Shown here in pieces: positions 24,602-33,240 of a stretch of 64,000 bases of DNA. Below the pieces are notes generated by a model. It was not told where the DNA came from. It saw nothing but the letters and a program-made list of their open reading frames with translations, and made no database searches. Position numbers and translations under genes: made by a program. The first letter of the stretch is position 1; every line of letters starts with the position of its first letter. This DNA is from Novosphingobium kaempferiae. GTDB lineage: Bacteria; Pseudomonadota; Alphaproteobacteria; Sphingomonadales; Sphingomonadaceae. Location of the stretch: the NCBI RefSeq assembly GCF_021227995.1, contig NZ_CP089301.1, forward strand, positions 4,526,001-4,590,000, given 5' to 3'.

Positions 24602-25944
24602 CAGGCGGCGGCCTTCTCTACGGCGTGACAGATGGATGCGACGGCGGCCTCCACTTCGCCCGCATCGTCGCCCTCGGCCATGACGCGGATGACCGGCTCG
24701 GTCCCGGAGGGGCGGATAACCAGACGACCGCGCCCGTTGAGCGAAGCCTCGGCATCGGCGATGGCCGCCTTGACGCTGTCGGTTTCGAGTGGCTTCCCGC
24801 CGCCGAAGCGGACATTGCGCAGAAGCTGCGGCACGGGGTCGAACAGGTGGAGCAGTTCGCTCGCCTGCTTGCCCGACTGGACGAGCGCGGAGAGCACCTG
24901 CAGCGCGGCGACGGTGCCGTCGCCGGTGGTCGCATGGTCGAGCAGGATCATGTGGCCGGACTGTTCGCCGCCGACGTTGAACCCGCCGCTCCTCATGCGC
25001 TCAAGGACATGCCTGTCGCCCACCGCGGTGCGTTCCAGTGTCAGGTCAATGCCGTTTAGGTACCGTTCAAGCCCCAGGTTCGACATCACCGTGGCGACCA
25101 CGCCGCCGCCGCGAAGTTCCCCGCGCGCGGCAAGCTGACTGCCGATCAGCGCCATGATCTGGTCGCCGTCGACGGTCTGTCCCTTCTCGTCCACCACGAT
25201 CAGCCGATCCGCATCGCCATCGAGCGCGATGCCTATGTCGGCACCTGCGGAAACCACGGTTTCCTGCAGCAATTCGACGTGCGTGGAGCCGCAGCGCTCG
25301 TTGATGTTCTTGCCGTTGGGGGAGACGCCGACCGCGACGATCTCCGCCCCAAGCTCCCAGAAAGCCGAGGGTGCGACCTGATAGGCGGCGCCATTCGCGC
25401 AATCGACCGCGATCTTCAGCCCGTCGAGCCGCACGGTCGAGGGCAGCGAGGCCTTCACCGCATGGATATACCGCCCCCGCGCATCGTCAACGCGCCGCGC
25501 ACGGCCGATTTCGGGCGATGCGGCGAGGGCAAGCTCCTCGCCCACTAGCATGGCCTCGATCGCCAGTTCGTCCTCGTCGGACAGCTTGAAACCGTCGGGA
25601 CCGAACAGCTTGATCCCGTTATCCTCATAAGGATTGTGGCTGGCGGAGATCATCACACCCACGTCGGCACGCAGTTCGCGGGTGAGCAGCGCGACGGCAG
25701 GTGTCGGCATCGGGCCGAGCAGCACCACGTCCATCCCGACACTGGTGAAGCCCGCGACCATCGCGTTCTCCAGCATGTAGCCCGAAAGCCGCGTGTCCTT
25801 GCCGATCACCACGCGATGCCGGTGCGTGCCGCGCAGGAAGCGCGTGCCGGCAGCCTGCCCGACCTTCATCGCCATGGCGGCGGTCATCGCGCCTTGGTTG
25901 GTGCGGCCGCGAATACCGTCGGTGCCGAAGAACTGCTTACCCAT
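24601..25944 (-). CDS. glmM: Phosphoglucosamine mutase
   Basis: 447 residues, full length. Converts glucosamine-6-phosphate to glucosamine-1-phosphate for UDP-GlcNAc and so for peptidoglycan and lipopolysaccharide. Start [16 protein letters not shown]; the active-site phosphoserine is in [19 protein letters not shown]; the metal-binding loop is [13 protein letters not shown]; a sugar-binding GGEQSGHMI and C-terminal phosphate-binding [15 protein letters not shown] follow. First gene of the glmM-DUF1272-thiD unit and divergent from the symporter gene. Confidence 0.96.
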   Translation of the reverse strand: MGKQFFGTDGIRGRTNQGAMTAAMAMKVGQAAGTRFLRGTHRHRVVIGKDTRLSGYMLENAMVAGFTSVGMDVVLLGPMPTPAVALLTRELRADVGVMISASHNPYEDNGIKLFGPDGFKLSDEDELAIEAMLVGEELALAASPEIGRARRVDDARGRYIHAVKASLPSTVRLDGLKIAVDCANGAAYQVAPSAFWELGAEIVAVGVSPNGKNINERCGSTHVELLQETVVSAGADIGIALDGDADRLIVVDEKGQTVDGDQIMALIGSQLAARGELRGGGVVATVMSNLGLERYLNGIDLTLERTAVGDRHVLERMRSGGFNVGGEQSGHMILLDHATTGDGTVAALQVLSALVQSGKQASELLHLFDPVPQLLRNVRFGGGKPLETDSVKAAIADAEASLNGRGRLVIRPSGTEPVIRVMAEGDDAGEVEAAVASICHAVEKAAA

Positions 25945-26133
25945 TCCGTGTCCTCTTGCGCGAAGCCCGAATCTCCAGCCGCGCTCTGCAACCCGAGGCG
26001 TTACCGCCTACTGAACGCTGCCTTACAGTCTGGTTAGGATTCCGTCGAACGGGGATTTTCGTCGCGCTCTATCGGGCGGCTTGAGCAACGCCAAATTGCC
26101 AACCGGTGCGCCGCCGCCTATCTGTCGGCCCGC

Positions 26134-27426
26134 ATGACTCCTCCCCCTCCTGCCCCGCCGAGCGCTTCGCGCATCCCCGAGATCCGCGTGCCGGGAACGC
26201 TCACCCTTGTCGGGCTCGTCGCCGGACTGGTGATCGGGCTGCTGTTGGCGGGTAAACCCCTCGCTGATGCGGCGCTGAAGGTGACGGGGCCGATCGGTTC
26301 GCTGTGGCTGCAGGGCCTGCAGATGACCATCCTGCCGCTCGTCGCCGGGCTGTTGTTCTCGGGCATCGTTGAGACGGTCGCCGCGGCAAAAGCAGGGGCG
26401 ATGGCGCGACGCACGCTGGGCATCATCGTCGGTTTCCTCGCCTTCAGCGCCACGCTCGGCGCAGTGGCGATGCCGGTGCTGCTGGACCTGTTCCCGGTGC
26501 CCGCCGGGGTCAGCTTTCCCCACGGCGCCGACCCGGGCAAGGCGCCGGGAATCTCGGAATTCCTTGCCTCGCTGCTGCCCGACAACGTGATCTCCGCAGC
26601 GGCGGCGAGCGCGATGCTGCCGGTGATCGTCTTCGTCGGCCTCTTCGCGCTCGCCTCCACCCGCCTCGCCGACGAACCGCGCCGCGCGCTGGCGGTGCTG
26701 TTCGAGGGGCTGGCGGGCGCGATGATGGTGGTGATCGGCTGGGTGCTGATGCTCGCGCCGATCGGCGTCTTCGCGCTCGGCCTGACGCTGGGCGTGCGCA
26801 GCGGCGGCGCGGCGCTGGGGGCGCTGGCGCATTACATCGTCCTGGTTGTCGCCGTGGGCACCGTGGTGATGATCGCGGGCTACTTGATTGCGGTTTTCGG
26901 CGGCAAGCGCAGCCTGCCCGCCTTCGCCGCCGCGATCCTGCCGGCGCAGGTGGTGGCGATCTCCACCCAGTCCTCGATCGCGACGGTTCCCGCGATGCTG
27001 GCTTCAAGCCGCAAGCTGGGCGTGAGCTCCACAACGGCGGAGTTCGTCCTGCCGCTCGCCGTCACGCTTTTCCGTGCCACCGGACCGGCGATGAACATGG
27101 CGGTGGCGGTCTATGCGGCGAAGCTTGCCGGTTTCGAGTTAACCACTGGCGCGCTTGCCGCCGGCGCGTTCGTAGCATTTGCCACCACGTTCGGCGCGGT
27201 ATCGCTTCCCGGCACGATCAGTTTCGTGTCGTCCATCGGACCGATTGCCGCAGCCATGGGCGTGCCGCTGTGGCCTTTGGGCATCCTCGTCGCCGTGGAG
27301 GTGCTGCCCGATCTCATGCGCACCGTGGGCAACGTCACGATGGACGTCGCAGTGACGACGGCAGTCGATGCAAGCGTCGATGCTGAAGGACACAATGCGG
27401 CGGAAACGACTGAAACTATTCACTGA
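26134..27426 (+). CDS. Dicarboxylate/amino acid:cation symporter (DAACS family)
   Basis: 430 residues with about 8 membrane helices and two hairpin loops, as in GltP/DctA/GltPh proteins. Family signatures: QMTILPLVAGLLFSGIVE, the Ser-rich hairpin STQSSIATVPAMLASSRKLG (HP1 region), and PLAVTLFRATGPAMNMAVAV in helix 7 (the NMDGT-like region, here NMA). The usual cation-site NMDGT is altered, so ion coupling may differ. It starts with a Pro-rich N-terminus. No linked regulator is seen. Confidence 0.85.
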   Translation: MTPPPPAPPSASRIPEIRVPGTLTLVGLVAGLVIGLLLAGKPLADAALKVTGPIGSLWLQGLQMTILPLVAGLLFSGIVETVAAAKAGAMARRTLGIIVGFLAFSATLGAVAMPVLLDLFPVPAGVSFPHGADPGKAPGISEFLASLLPDNVISAAAASAMLPVIVFVGLFALASTRLADEPRRALAVLFEGLAGAMMVVIGWVLMLAPIGVFALGLTLGVRSGGAALGALAHYIVLVVAVGTVVMIAGYLIAVFGGKRSLPAFAAAILPAQVVAISTQSSIATVPAMLASSRKLGVSSTTAEFVLPLAVTLFRATGPAMNMAVAVYAAKLAGFELTTGALAAGAFVAFATTFGAVSLPGTISFVSSIGPIAAAMGVPLWPLGILVAVEVLPDLMRTVGNVTMDVAVTTAVDASVDAEGHNAAETTETIH

Positions 27427-27506
27427 ACGCTTCGTCGCACAGAGATGCAACCGGATCGGATGTAATTCGCTGACAGGGTGTAAGCCAGCCAGAGGAGCCC
27501 CCCGCC

Positions 27507-28106
27507 TTGGTCACATCGGCATCGCTCGCCCACGACGCTTTCGCCCAGCCGGAAGCGTTGCGAAGCCTCCCCGTTTCGCACGCTCGACGGTTCCTTGAAC
27601 CCGGGCCGGTAGTGCTCCTGACGACCCGCGACGCGGGCAACGACAACGTGATGACGCTGGGTTGGCATCAGGTTCTGGAGAGCAGCCCGTCGCTTGTGTC
27701 CTGCGTTGTTTCACGTGGAAGTCGCAGTTTCGAAATGCTCTGCGCCACGGGCGAGTGTGTCCTGAACGTGCCAACGGCGGACATGCTCGACACCGTCGCG
27801 CGTGCGGGCAATTGCTCGGGCGAGCAGATCGACAAGTTCGCTGAACTCGGCCTTGACCGCGCCGAAGCCGAGGAGGTGGATGCGGCGATCCTGCCGCAGT
27901 GCCATGCCCATATCGAGTGCCGCATGCGGGACGACCGGGCGGTCGATCGCTACAACCTGTTCATCCTCGAAGTCATGCACATCAGCGCCCGTTTCGAGCC
28001 GGGAGAGCCTGACTTCCTTCATTATGTGGGGGATGGAGTGTTCATGCACTCAGGCAGGCGTGTGTCGCGCCGTCGCCTGTTTCGCCCGGAAATGCTGGGC
28101 TTCTGA
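27507..28106 (+). CDS. Flavin reductase-like (FMN-binding split-barrel) protein
   Basis: 199 residues from a TTG start with the ribosome site AGAGGAG at 27491-27497; no ATG lies near the family start. The split-barrel flavin-binding pattern is visible: PGPVVLLTTRDAGNDNVMTL, SLVSCVVSRGSRSFEML, ECVLNVPTADM and ARAGNCSGEQIDKF. Such proteins reduce or bind FMN/FAD and often serve two-component monooxygenases. No partner oxygenase is adjacent. The C-terminus overlaps nothing but ends 3 bases before the convergent HNH gene. Confidence 0.8.
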   Translation: MVTSASLAHDAFAQPEALRSLPVSHARRFLEPGPVVLLTTRDAGNDNVMTLGWHQVLESSPSLVSCVVSRGSRSFEMLCATGECVLNVPTADMLDTVARAGNCSGEQIDKFAELGLDRAEAEEVDAAILPQCHAHIECRMRDDRAVDRYNLFILEVMHISARFEPGEPDFLHYVGDGVFMHSGRRVSRRRLFRPEMLGF

Positions 28107-28109
28107 GCC

Positions 28110-28718
28110 CTATTCCTCCAGCTCGATGTCCCAGTAGAGCCAGTCGCGCCAAGTTTCGTGCAGGTAGTTGGGCGGGAAGCCGCGCCCGCGTTCCTGCAAC
28201 TGCCAGCTCGTCGGCCGGATCGGCGGGACGAGAGGAGGCATGTTCGCCTGCTTCGGCGTGCGCCCGCCCTTGCGCAGATTGCAGGGCGCGCAGGCGGTGA
28301 GGATGTTTTCCCAGCTTGTCCGCCCGCCGAGGCGGCGCGGGACGACATGGTCGAACGTCAGGTTGTGCGGGCTGCCGCAGTACTGGCAGGAAAACCTGTC
28401 TCGCAGGAACAGGTTGAAGCGCGTGAAGGCGGGAAACTCGCTCGGCTTCACGTACTGGCGCAGCGCGATCACCGAGGGAATCTGCATCGTCCAGTTCGGC
28501 GAATGCACCGCGCGTTCGTAGCTGGAGATGATGTCCACCCGCTCCAGAACCACGGCCTTTATGGCGGTCTGCCAGGGCCAGAGGCTGAGGGGGTAGTAGG
28601 AAAGCGGCGTATAGTCCGCGTTCAGGACAAGGGCAGGGCAGTCTGAAAGACTTCGGGAGGGATCACCCTCCGCGCTGCGGAACCGGGCCGCGCGCTCGAT
28701 CAGCTCCGACTTGAGCAT
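28110..28718 (-). CDS. HNH endonuclease domain protein
   Basis: About 202 residues from the ATG at 28718, directly behind an AGGAGG; the frame is open to an ATG at 28778. The HNH zinc-finger nuclease core is FSCQYCGSPHNLTFDHVVPR then SWENILTACAPCNLRKGGRT, with both CxxC pairs and the catalytic His. An N-terminal domain (LVLNADYTPLSYYPLSLWPW) is typical of the widespread chromosomal HNH family found in alphaproteobacteria and cyanobacteria. The natural role is not established. No restriction, phage or toxin partners are nearby. Confidence 0.85.
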   Translation of the reverse strand: MLKSELIERAARFRSAEGDPSRSLSDCPALVLNADYTPLSYYPLSLWPWQTAIKAVVLERVDIISSYERAVHSPNWTMQIPSVIALRQYVKPSEFPAFTRFNLFLRDRFSCQYCGSPHNLTFDHVVPRRLGGRTSWENILTACAPCNLRKGGRTPKQANMPPLVPPIRPTSWQLQERGRGFPPNYLHETWRDWLYWDIELEE

Positions 28719-28874
28719 GGCCTCCTGTCGCAGGCCGGGATTGCGGTTTGATGGCAGTCCATGCGCTATTTCCAGCACTTGAGCGAGTCTGCGTCAAGAT
28801 ATGGGATTCGCAAGGCACATGCGCAATCCACAGGCGTGTTTGCGGATGGGCTTGCCGGCGCTAGGACGTGGCCG

Positions 28875-29717
28875 ATGCGCACCCGCTTCGCCCCCAGTCC
28901 CAACGGCCCGCTGCACCTCGGTCACGCCTACGCGGCCATTGTCGCCCACGACACGGCGCGGGCACGGGGCGGGGAGTTCATCCTGCGGATCGAGGATATC
29001 GACGGCGAGCGCAGCCGAGCGGAATTCGTCGAGGAGTTCTTCCGCGATCTCGAATGGCTGGGGCTCGAATGGGACGGGGAGCCGGTGTTCCAGTCGCACC
29101 GGCTGGAGAGCCATGCGGCGGCTGGAGAACGGCTGAAATCCATGGGTCTGCTCTATCCCTGCATCTGCACCCGGGCCGAGATCACCGCCGCTGCAACCGC
29201 GTTCGGGCCGGACGGGCCGGTCTATCCCGGCACCTGCCGCCATCGCGCGGTCGATCCCGTCAATGCGGCGTGGCGGCTGGACGTGGGCAAGGCCATGGAC
29301 CTTGCCGGGCCGCTCGAATGGGTGGACGAGCATGCGGGTCCGCAGGTCGCAAACCCGCAGATTTTCGGCGATGTCGTGCTGCTGCGCAAGGACTTGCCCG
29401 CCAGCTACCACCTCGCGGCGACGCTGGACGATGCCACGGACGGGATCACTCTGGTCACGCGGGGCATGGACCTGTTCCCCGCAAGCCACGTCCACCGGCT
29501 GCTCCAGGCGCTGCTCGGCCTGTCGGTGCCGACCTGGTTGCATCACCCGCTGCTGGTCGAGGCGGACGGGCGGAAGCTGGCGAAAAGGCGCGGTTCTCCG
29601 TCACTTAGCGACCGTCGCCGGGCCGGGGAGGACGGGCGCGCCATCGCCGAGGCATTGCGCGAAGGGCGCTTGCCCGCTGGCCTTTCGCTGTCGCAGGGCG
29701 TAGACCACGGGGCATGA
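28875..29717 (+). CDS. gluQ: Glutamyl-Q tRNA(Asp) synthetase
   Basis: 280 residues from the ATG at 28875. A truncated GluRS paralogue that attaches glutamate to queuosine in tRNA-Asp and lacks an anticodon-binding domain; the length fits. HIGH-like motif RFAPSPNGPLHLGHAYAA, FILRIEDIDGERS, a Cys-based zinc site (YPCICTRAE, PGTCRHR), and a degenerate KMSKS (RKLAKRRGSPS). It overlaps the HIG1 gene by 4 bases (ATGA). Confidence 0.92.
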   Translation: MRTRFAPSPNGPLHLGHAYAAIVAHDTARARGGEFILRIEDIDGERSRAEFVEEFFRDLEWLGLEWDGEPVFQSHRLESHAAAGERLKSMGLLYPCICTRAEITAAATAFGPDGPVYPGTCRHRAVDPVNAAWRLDVGKAMDLAGPLEWVDEHAGPQVANPQIFGDVVLLRKDLPASYHLAATLDDATDGITLVTRGMDLFPASHVHRLLQALLGLSVPTWLHHPLLVEADGRKLAKRRGSPSLSDRRRAGEDGRAIAEALREGRLPAGLSLSQGVDHGA

Positions 29718-29947
29718 GCTATATTCTCGTTCCCGTTATCATCGTGCTGGTGGTCATGGTCATCGTCAGTCTTGTGCGTGGTATCATCGCGTTCATGAAC
29801 AGTACGCGGGACGATCTGCATCGCGATCCCAATGAAACGGGGCCTTCGCCGAACCAGATCCTGCAGAACAAGATGATGTTCAACCGTATCAAGTACCAGG
29901 CGGCCGCCGTACTCGTCTGTGCTCTTCTTCTGGCAATGGCGCGCTAG
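29714..29947 (+). CDS. HIG1-domain twin-transmembrane protein
   Basis: 77 residues with two hydrophobic helices (ILVPVIIVLVVMVIVSLVRG and YQAAAVLVCALLLAMA) joined by a polar loop. The segment NQILQNKMMFNRIKYQAAAV matches the hypoxia-induced-protein (HIG_1_N) pattern. Mitochondrial homologues associate with respiratory complexes, and bacterial members are small membrane proteins often linked to aerobic respiration. Translation is coupled to gluQ through ATGA, and it is followed 4 bases later by the adenosyltransferase gene. Confidence 0.8.
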   Translation: MSYILVPVIIVLVVMVIVSLVRGIIAFMNSTRDDLHRDPNETGPSPNQILQNKMMFNRIKYQAAAVLVCALLLAMAR

Positions 29948-29950
29948 GTC

Positions 29951-30553
29951 TTGGTAAAGCTAAACAAGATCTACACCCGCACGGGTGATGACGGCACCAC
30001 CGGCCTCGTCGACGGATCGCGACTGCCGAAATACGCCGCCCGCATGGAGGCGATCGGTGCCGTGGACGAGACGAACAGCGCGATCGGCCTCGCCGCATGC
30101 GCACTGAACGGCACAGAGCACGCACCGAACGGCACCGGGCGACACCGAGCAGTGCTTGTGCGCATCCAGAACGACCTCTTCGACCTCGGAGCCGACCTCG
30201 CGACGCCCGCAGGGGAGGACGAGGACTTCGCGCCCGGCGAAATGACCCTGCGCATCGTCCCCTCGCAGGCCGAATGGCTCGAGCACGCGATCGACGCGAT
30301 CAACGACAACCTCTCCCCCCTGCGCAGCTTCATCCTGCCCGGCGGGAGCGAGGCGGCGGCGCGCGTCCATGTCGCCCGCGCCTCCGCCCGGGCGGCCGAG
30401 CGCCGCGCCACCGCGCTCGCCGCCACCGATGCGGTCAACCCCGCCGCGCTCGCCTACCTCAACCGGCTGAGCGATTACCTCTTCGTCCTCGCCCGGGCGC
30501 TCAATCGTGACGGCGCCGACGACGTGCTTTGGGTGCCGGGACAGAATCGCTAG
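29951..30553 (+). CDS. Cob(I)alamin adenosyltransferase, PduO type
   Basis: 200 residues. Makes adenosylcobalamin from cob(I)alamin and ATP. The ATP-binding N-terminus is intact (YTRTGDDGTTGLVDGSR), followed by AIGAVDETNSAIGLA and the helix ARASARAAERRATALA carrying the conserved Arg cluster, and the end YLNRLSDYLFVLARALN. The start is a TTG three bases after the HIG1 stop codon; no ATG or GTG exists at the right place. A short insertion after residue 50 (NGTEHAPNGTGRH) looks like a duplicated Asn-Gly loop. Confidence 0.92.
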   Translation: MVKLNKIYTRTGDDGTTGLVDGSRLPKYAARMEAIGAVDETNSAIGLAACALNGTEHAPNGTGRHRAVLVRIQNDLFDLGADLATPAGEDEDFAPGEMTLRIVPSQAEWLEHAIDAINDNLSPLRSFILPGGSEAAARVHVARASARAAERRATALAATDAVNPAALAYLNRLSDYLFVLARALNRDGADDVLWVPGQNR

Positions 30554-30613
30554 GTTCCCTCCCCGATGCCGAGATGTTAAGCGCTCGGTTAAATCATCGA
30601 AGGGAGTTTGGCA

Positions 30614-31483
30614 GTGCAGTCAGTCGGCATCATCGGCGCGGGCATCATGGGTTCGGGCATCGCGCAGACCGTGGCGAGCAAGGGCATGGACGTGATCCTC
30701 ACGGACGTCAGCCTGGAGAATGCGGAGAAGGGCAAGGCCGGGATCGCCAAGGGGCTGGCGAAGCTGGTCGCCAAGGAGAAGATCTCGCAGGCCGATGCCG
30801 ACGCGCTGCTCGCCCGCATCACCCCCGCCGCCGACTACACCGCGATGTCCGGCTGCGACCTCATCATCGAGGCCGCGACCGAGCGCGAGGACATCAAGCA
30901 CAAGATCTTCGAGGCCGCCGGTAAGGTGCTGGGCGCCAATGCCATCATGGCGTCGAACACCAGCTCGATCCCGATCACCCGCATGGCTGCCAGCTCGCCC
31001 GATGCGGCGCGCTTCTGCGGGCTGCACTTCTTCAACCCGGTGCCGCTCATGGGCCTCGTCGAAGTGATCCCCGGCCTCGCCACCTCGCAGGACACGATCG
31101 AGAGGATGAAGGCGTTCGGCGAGAAGCTGGGCAAGACCGTGGTGCTGGCGGGCGACGAGCCCGGCTTCGTCGTCAACCGCATCCTGTGCCCGATGCTGAA
31201 CGAGGCGATCTTCGTCCTCGGCGCGGGCATCGGCTCGGTCGAGGATATCGACGCGGGCTGCAAGATCGGCCTCAATCACCCGATGGGCCCGCTGACGCTG
31301 GCGGACTTCGTCGGCCTCGACACCCTGCTGGAGATCATGAAGGTGTTCCACTCGACCACCGGCGATCCCAAGTACCGCCCCGCGCCGCTGCTCCAGAAGT
31401 ACGTCGAGGCGGGCTGGTACGGCCGCAAGAGCGGCAAGGGCTTCTACGACTACTCGGGCGAGACGCCGGTCCCGAGCCGCTGA
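30614..31483 (+). CDS. 3-hydroxybutyryl-CoA / 3-hydroxyacyl-CoA dehydrogenase
   Basis: About 289 residues. The GTG at 30614 sits 7 bases after AGGGAG; an in-frame TTG at 30608 is too close to it. NAD-binding [31 protein letters not shown], the catalytic His in [16 protein letters not shown], and the C-terminal domain [15 protein letters not shown] and [19 protein letters not shown]. It oxidises (S)-3-hydroxybutyryl-CoA in butyrate/PHB or fatty-acid metabolism. Monocistronic, with a clear terminator at 31520. Confidence 0.94.
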   Translation: MQSVGIIGAGIMGSGIAQTVASKGMDVILTDVSLENAEKGKAGIAKGLAKLVAKEKISQADADALLARITPAADYTAMSGCDLIIEAATEREDIKHKIFEAAGKVLGANAIMASNTSSIPITRMAASSPDAARFCGLHFFNPVPLMGLVEVIPGLATSQDTIERMKAFGEKLGKTVVLAGDEPGFVVNRILCPMLNEAIFVLGAGIGSVEDIDAGCKIGLNHPMGPLTLADFVGLDTLLEIMKVFHSTTGDPKYRPAPLLQKYVEAGWYGRKSGKGFYDYSGETPVPSR

Positions 31484-31519
31484 CGAGATAGCGGGGAGAG
31501 ATACAGCGGCAAGATACAG

Positions 31520-31556
31520 GGGCGCAGGAGCGCACAGGCCTCCTGCGCCCTTTCCT
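31520..31556 (+). terminator. Rho-independent terminator after the hydroxyacyl-CoA dehydrogenase gene
   Basis: A perfect 11-bp stem, GGGCGCAGGAG / CTCCTGCGCCC, with a 9-base loop, then TTTCCTCT. Confidence 0.75.
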
Positions 31557-31557
31557 C

Positions 31558-31645
31558 TCGTCATTGCGAGCGCAGCGAAGCAATCCAGCGTCACGGGCCC
31601 ACCGTGGATTGCTTCCCCCGGCCTGCGCCGGGGTCGCAATGACGA
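31558..31645. repeat. Composite dispersed palindromic repeat
   Basis: The left arm TCGTCATTGCGAGCGCAGCG is the same family as at 23471. The right side is a hybrid: TGGATTGCTTC, then CCCCGGCCTGCGCCGGGGTCG and CAATGACGA. The second half matches the short hairpin at 23061-23092. It suggests recombination or drift between two subtypes of the repeat. Confidence 0.7.
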
Positions 31646-31728
31646 AAGGGCAGGATGATGATGAAAGGGTAAGCGCGGCGGAACCCGTCACTCTCTCCGG
31701 CCGTTCACCCGGCATAGGAGATACCCCG

Positions 31729-32043
31729 ATGATCGACCGCCCCGAAGACGCCGAAACGGAAAATCCTGAACAGGACGACGAGGAGGAGCAGGCCCAGACT
31801 TTCGCCGAACTGGCGCAGGGCCGCTCGTCCACCGGGTTCGGGCTGCAGGATACCGAGAAGGTCAAGGGCGGCATTCGCGACGAGGACGATGTCGTCGATC
31901 TGGTCGACCGCATGAACCAGATGGATTCGAGCGGCACCATCGATATGTCCGCCTACGACGGCGAGGAGACGATGGACGACCTTGAGAACCGCTACGGCGA
32001 AGACAACGCCGCTGACGATGAATTCTCCGACGACGATTCCTGA
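31729..32043 (+). CDS. Highly acidic hypothetical protein, 104 residues
   Basis: ATG at 31729 with TAGGAG 8 bases upstream. About 36 of 104 residues are Asp or Glu, with runs such as EQDDEEE near the start and DDEFSDDDS at the end. The middle (FAELAQGRSSTGFGLQDTEK, DVVDLVDRMNQMDSSGTIDM) is less acidic and could form short helices. Predicted soluble, largely disordered, with a very low isoelectric point. No domain recognised. The order of acidic tails around a short conserved core suggests a protein-binding role, but that is speculation. Confidence 0.7.
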   Translation: MIDRPEDAETENPEQDDEEEQAQTFAELAQGRSSTGFGLQDTEKVKGGIRDEDDVVDLVDRMNQMDSSGTIDMSAYDGEETMDDLENRYGEDNAADDEFSDDDS

Positions 32044-32074
32044 CGCCGGTTCGTGAAGGATGGCGAGAGGCGGG

Positions 32075-32311
32075 CTATTGACCCGCCCCGGCCTCGTACC
32101 CCAGCAGATCGCCGGGCTGGCACTCAAGCTCGCGGCAGATCGCTTCCAGCGTCGAGAAGCGGATCGCCTTGGCCTTGCCGGTCTTGAGGATCGACAGGTT
32201 GGCGAGGGTGATGCCGATGCGCTCGGCCAGTTCGGTCAGCGTCATGCGGCGCTGGTGCAGAAGATCGTCGAGACGGACCACGATATTGGCTCCTTCGGTT
32301 TCGTCGCCCAT
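32075..32311 (-). CDS. XRE-family helix-turn-helix regulator (YozG-like)
   Basis: 78 residues, essentially one Cro/CI-type HTH domain: IVVRLDDLLHQRRMTLTELA, ERIGITLANLSILKTGKAKA, then RFSTLEAICRELECQPGDLL. It shares one base with the end of the DUF2975 gene (TGATG). DUF2975 membrane protein plus small XRE regulator is a recurrent gene pair. The regulator presumably binds the TATCG repeat array upstream of this cluster; that link is inferred. Confidence 0.88.
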   Translation of the reverse strand: MGDETEGANIVVRLDDLLHQRRMTLTELAERIGITLANLSILKTGKAKAIRFSTLEAICRELECQPGDLLGYEAGAGQ

Positions 32312-32844
32312 CACACCATGCCTTCCAGGTCGGCGCGCATTTCCGCACCCTTGCGGAAGACGCGGGCGAGGATGAACAGGATCACCGCCAGCAGCAGGCC
32401 GCTCATCGAAAAGCCCACCTGAAGGTCGGAATGGCCTTCGGGGAAGGCGCGCGCGATCCACAGCGCCAGACCGCCGATCGGGAAGGTGAGTGCTTCTATG
32501 GCAAGCGTCAGCCAGGCCATCGCCGCAAGCCGCGTGGCGTTGATCGGCACGAACGGGTCGCCGAGGCCGACGGAGTCGATGATCCGCAGCAGGTGGCGCA
32601 GGAACAGGAACCCCAGCACCGCGCCGACCGCGACGAGCAGCATGACCGCGCCGATGGCGAGGAAGGTCTGGCTGGTGAGCCCCTCCACGTCGCCCGAGGC
32701 CTTGGCCATGATGTCGAACCGGCCGAAGACCATGAACGGGGCCAGGACCGTCATGATCGCACCGACGAGCACGCATAGGCCCATGGAGAAGAAAACCACG
32801 CCACGGGCGATGGCGAGCAGGGGATCGCGGGTGATCGAACGCAT
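32311..32844 (-). CDS. DUF2975 membrane protein
   Basis: 177 residues from the ATG at 32844, with four predicted membrane helices (LAIARGVVFFSMGLCVLVGA, FLAIGAVMLLVAVGAVLGFL, MAWLTLAIEALTFPIGGLAL, MSGLLLAVILFILARVFRKG). The loop DSVGLGDPFVPINATRLAAM is the recognisable DUF2975 feature. Function unknown. Cotranscribed with the XRE regulator; a membrane sensor or partner that sets the regulator's activity is plausible. Confidence 0.82.
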   Translation of the reverse strand: MRSITRDPLLAIARGVVFFSMGLCVLVGAIMTVLAPFMVFGRFDIMAKASGDVEGLTSQTFLAIGAVMLLVAVGAVLGFLFLRHLLRIIDSVGLGDPFVPINATRLAAMAWLTLAIEALTFPIGGLALWIARAFPEGHSDLQVGFSMSGLLLAVILFILARVFRKGAEMRADLEGMV

Positions 32845-32855
32845 CGTCGCTCTCC

Positions 32856-33017
32856 TCACATCATCGCCGGCGCGTGGCCGACGACCAGCACGACCGCTGC
32901 GGGACTGCGGGCCGCCTGCACGTCGAGTGCGGGCAGGGCGGGGATGAGGGCCATCACGGCAAGACCGGCAGCGATACCGGCGACGCGTGAACTGGAAATC
33001 CGTAAGGCTCGTTGCAT
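32856..33017 (-). CDS. Small hypothetical protein with signal-like N-terminus, 53 residues
   Basis: ATG at 33017 with GGAG 8-9 bases upstream; longer in-frame starts at 33053 or 33041 would cross the operator. MQRALRISSSRVAG then AGLAVMALIPALPALDVQAA gives an Arg-rich n-region, a hydrophobic core and an AxA-like site, so it may be a secreted peptide or membrane anchor. Only about 20 residues would remain after cleavage (SPAAVVLVVGHAPAMM). It precedes the DUF2975 gene by 11 bases and is likely the first gene of that operon. No family recognised. Confidence 0.5.
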   Translation of the reverse strand: MQRALRISSSRVAGIAAGLAVMALIPALPALDVQAARSPAAVVLVVGHAPAMM

Positions 33018-33028
33018 TTGTCGTTCTC

Positions 33029-33101
33029 CGATATGCGTCATATCGAAATTCAATAAATGCGATTCGCCTTATCGTCAATCGATAATATCGAAAAACGATA
33101 T
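33029..33101. promoter_or_regulatory. Array of TATCG/CGATA half-sites upstream of the DUF2975-XRE operon
   Basis: Three inverted repeats with 5-base spacers: CGATAT-N5-ATATCG (33029-33045), TTATCG-N5-CGATAA (33069-33085) and ATATCG-N5-CGATAT (33085-33101). The last two abut through the palindrome CGATAATATCG. The first has the arms inside out relative to the others. The density and regular spacing indicate cooperative binding of a small dimeric regulator, most likely the XRE protein encoded in the operon. The first repeat lies 12-28 bases upstream of the first small gene. Confidence 0.65.
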
Positions 33102-33166
33102 GTCGCCGATGGAGGCAGGGCGGTGCCTGGTATGGTGCGCAGCGCGGTGCTCTGGGCGCCGCGCAT

Positions 33167-33200
33167 AAAAAAGGGGGCGGCTCCTTGTGGAACCGCCCCC
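33167..33200 (-). terminator. Rho-independent terminator of the Pro/Ala-rich protein gene
   Basis: Read leftward: stem GGGGGCGG / CCGCCCCC extended by a mismatch and three more pairs, 4-base loop, then six U. It lies 41 bases beyond the stop codon of the leftward gene at 33241. Confidence 0.85.
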
Positions 33201-33240
33201 AATTGGGCCTGAGCTATCGCCGGGCGTGACGGCCGGCAGT

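Noticed and set aside
28110..28718. HNH endonuclease as part of a restriction or defence system
   Set aside because: No methyltransferase, helicase, toxin or phage gene is near, and the family is a common chromosomal single gene.
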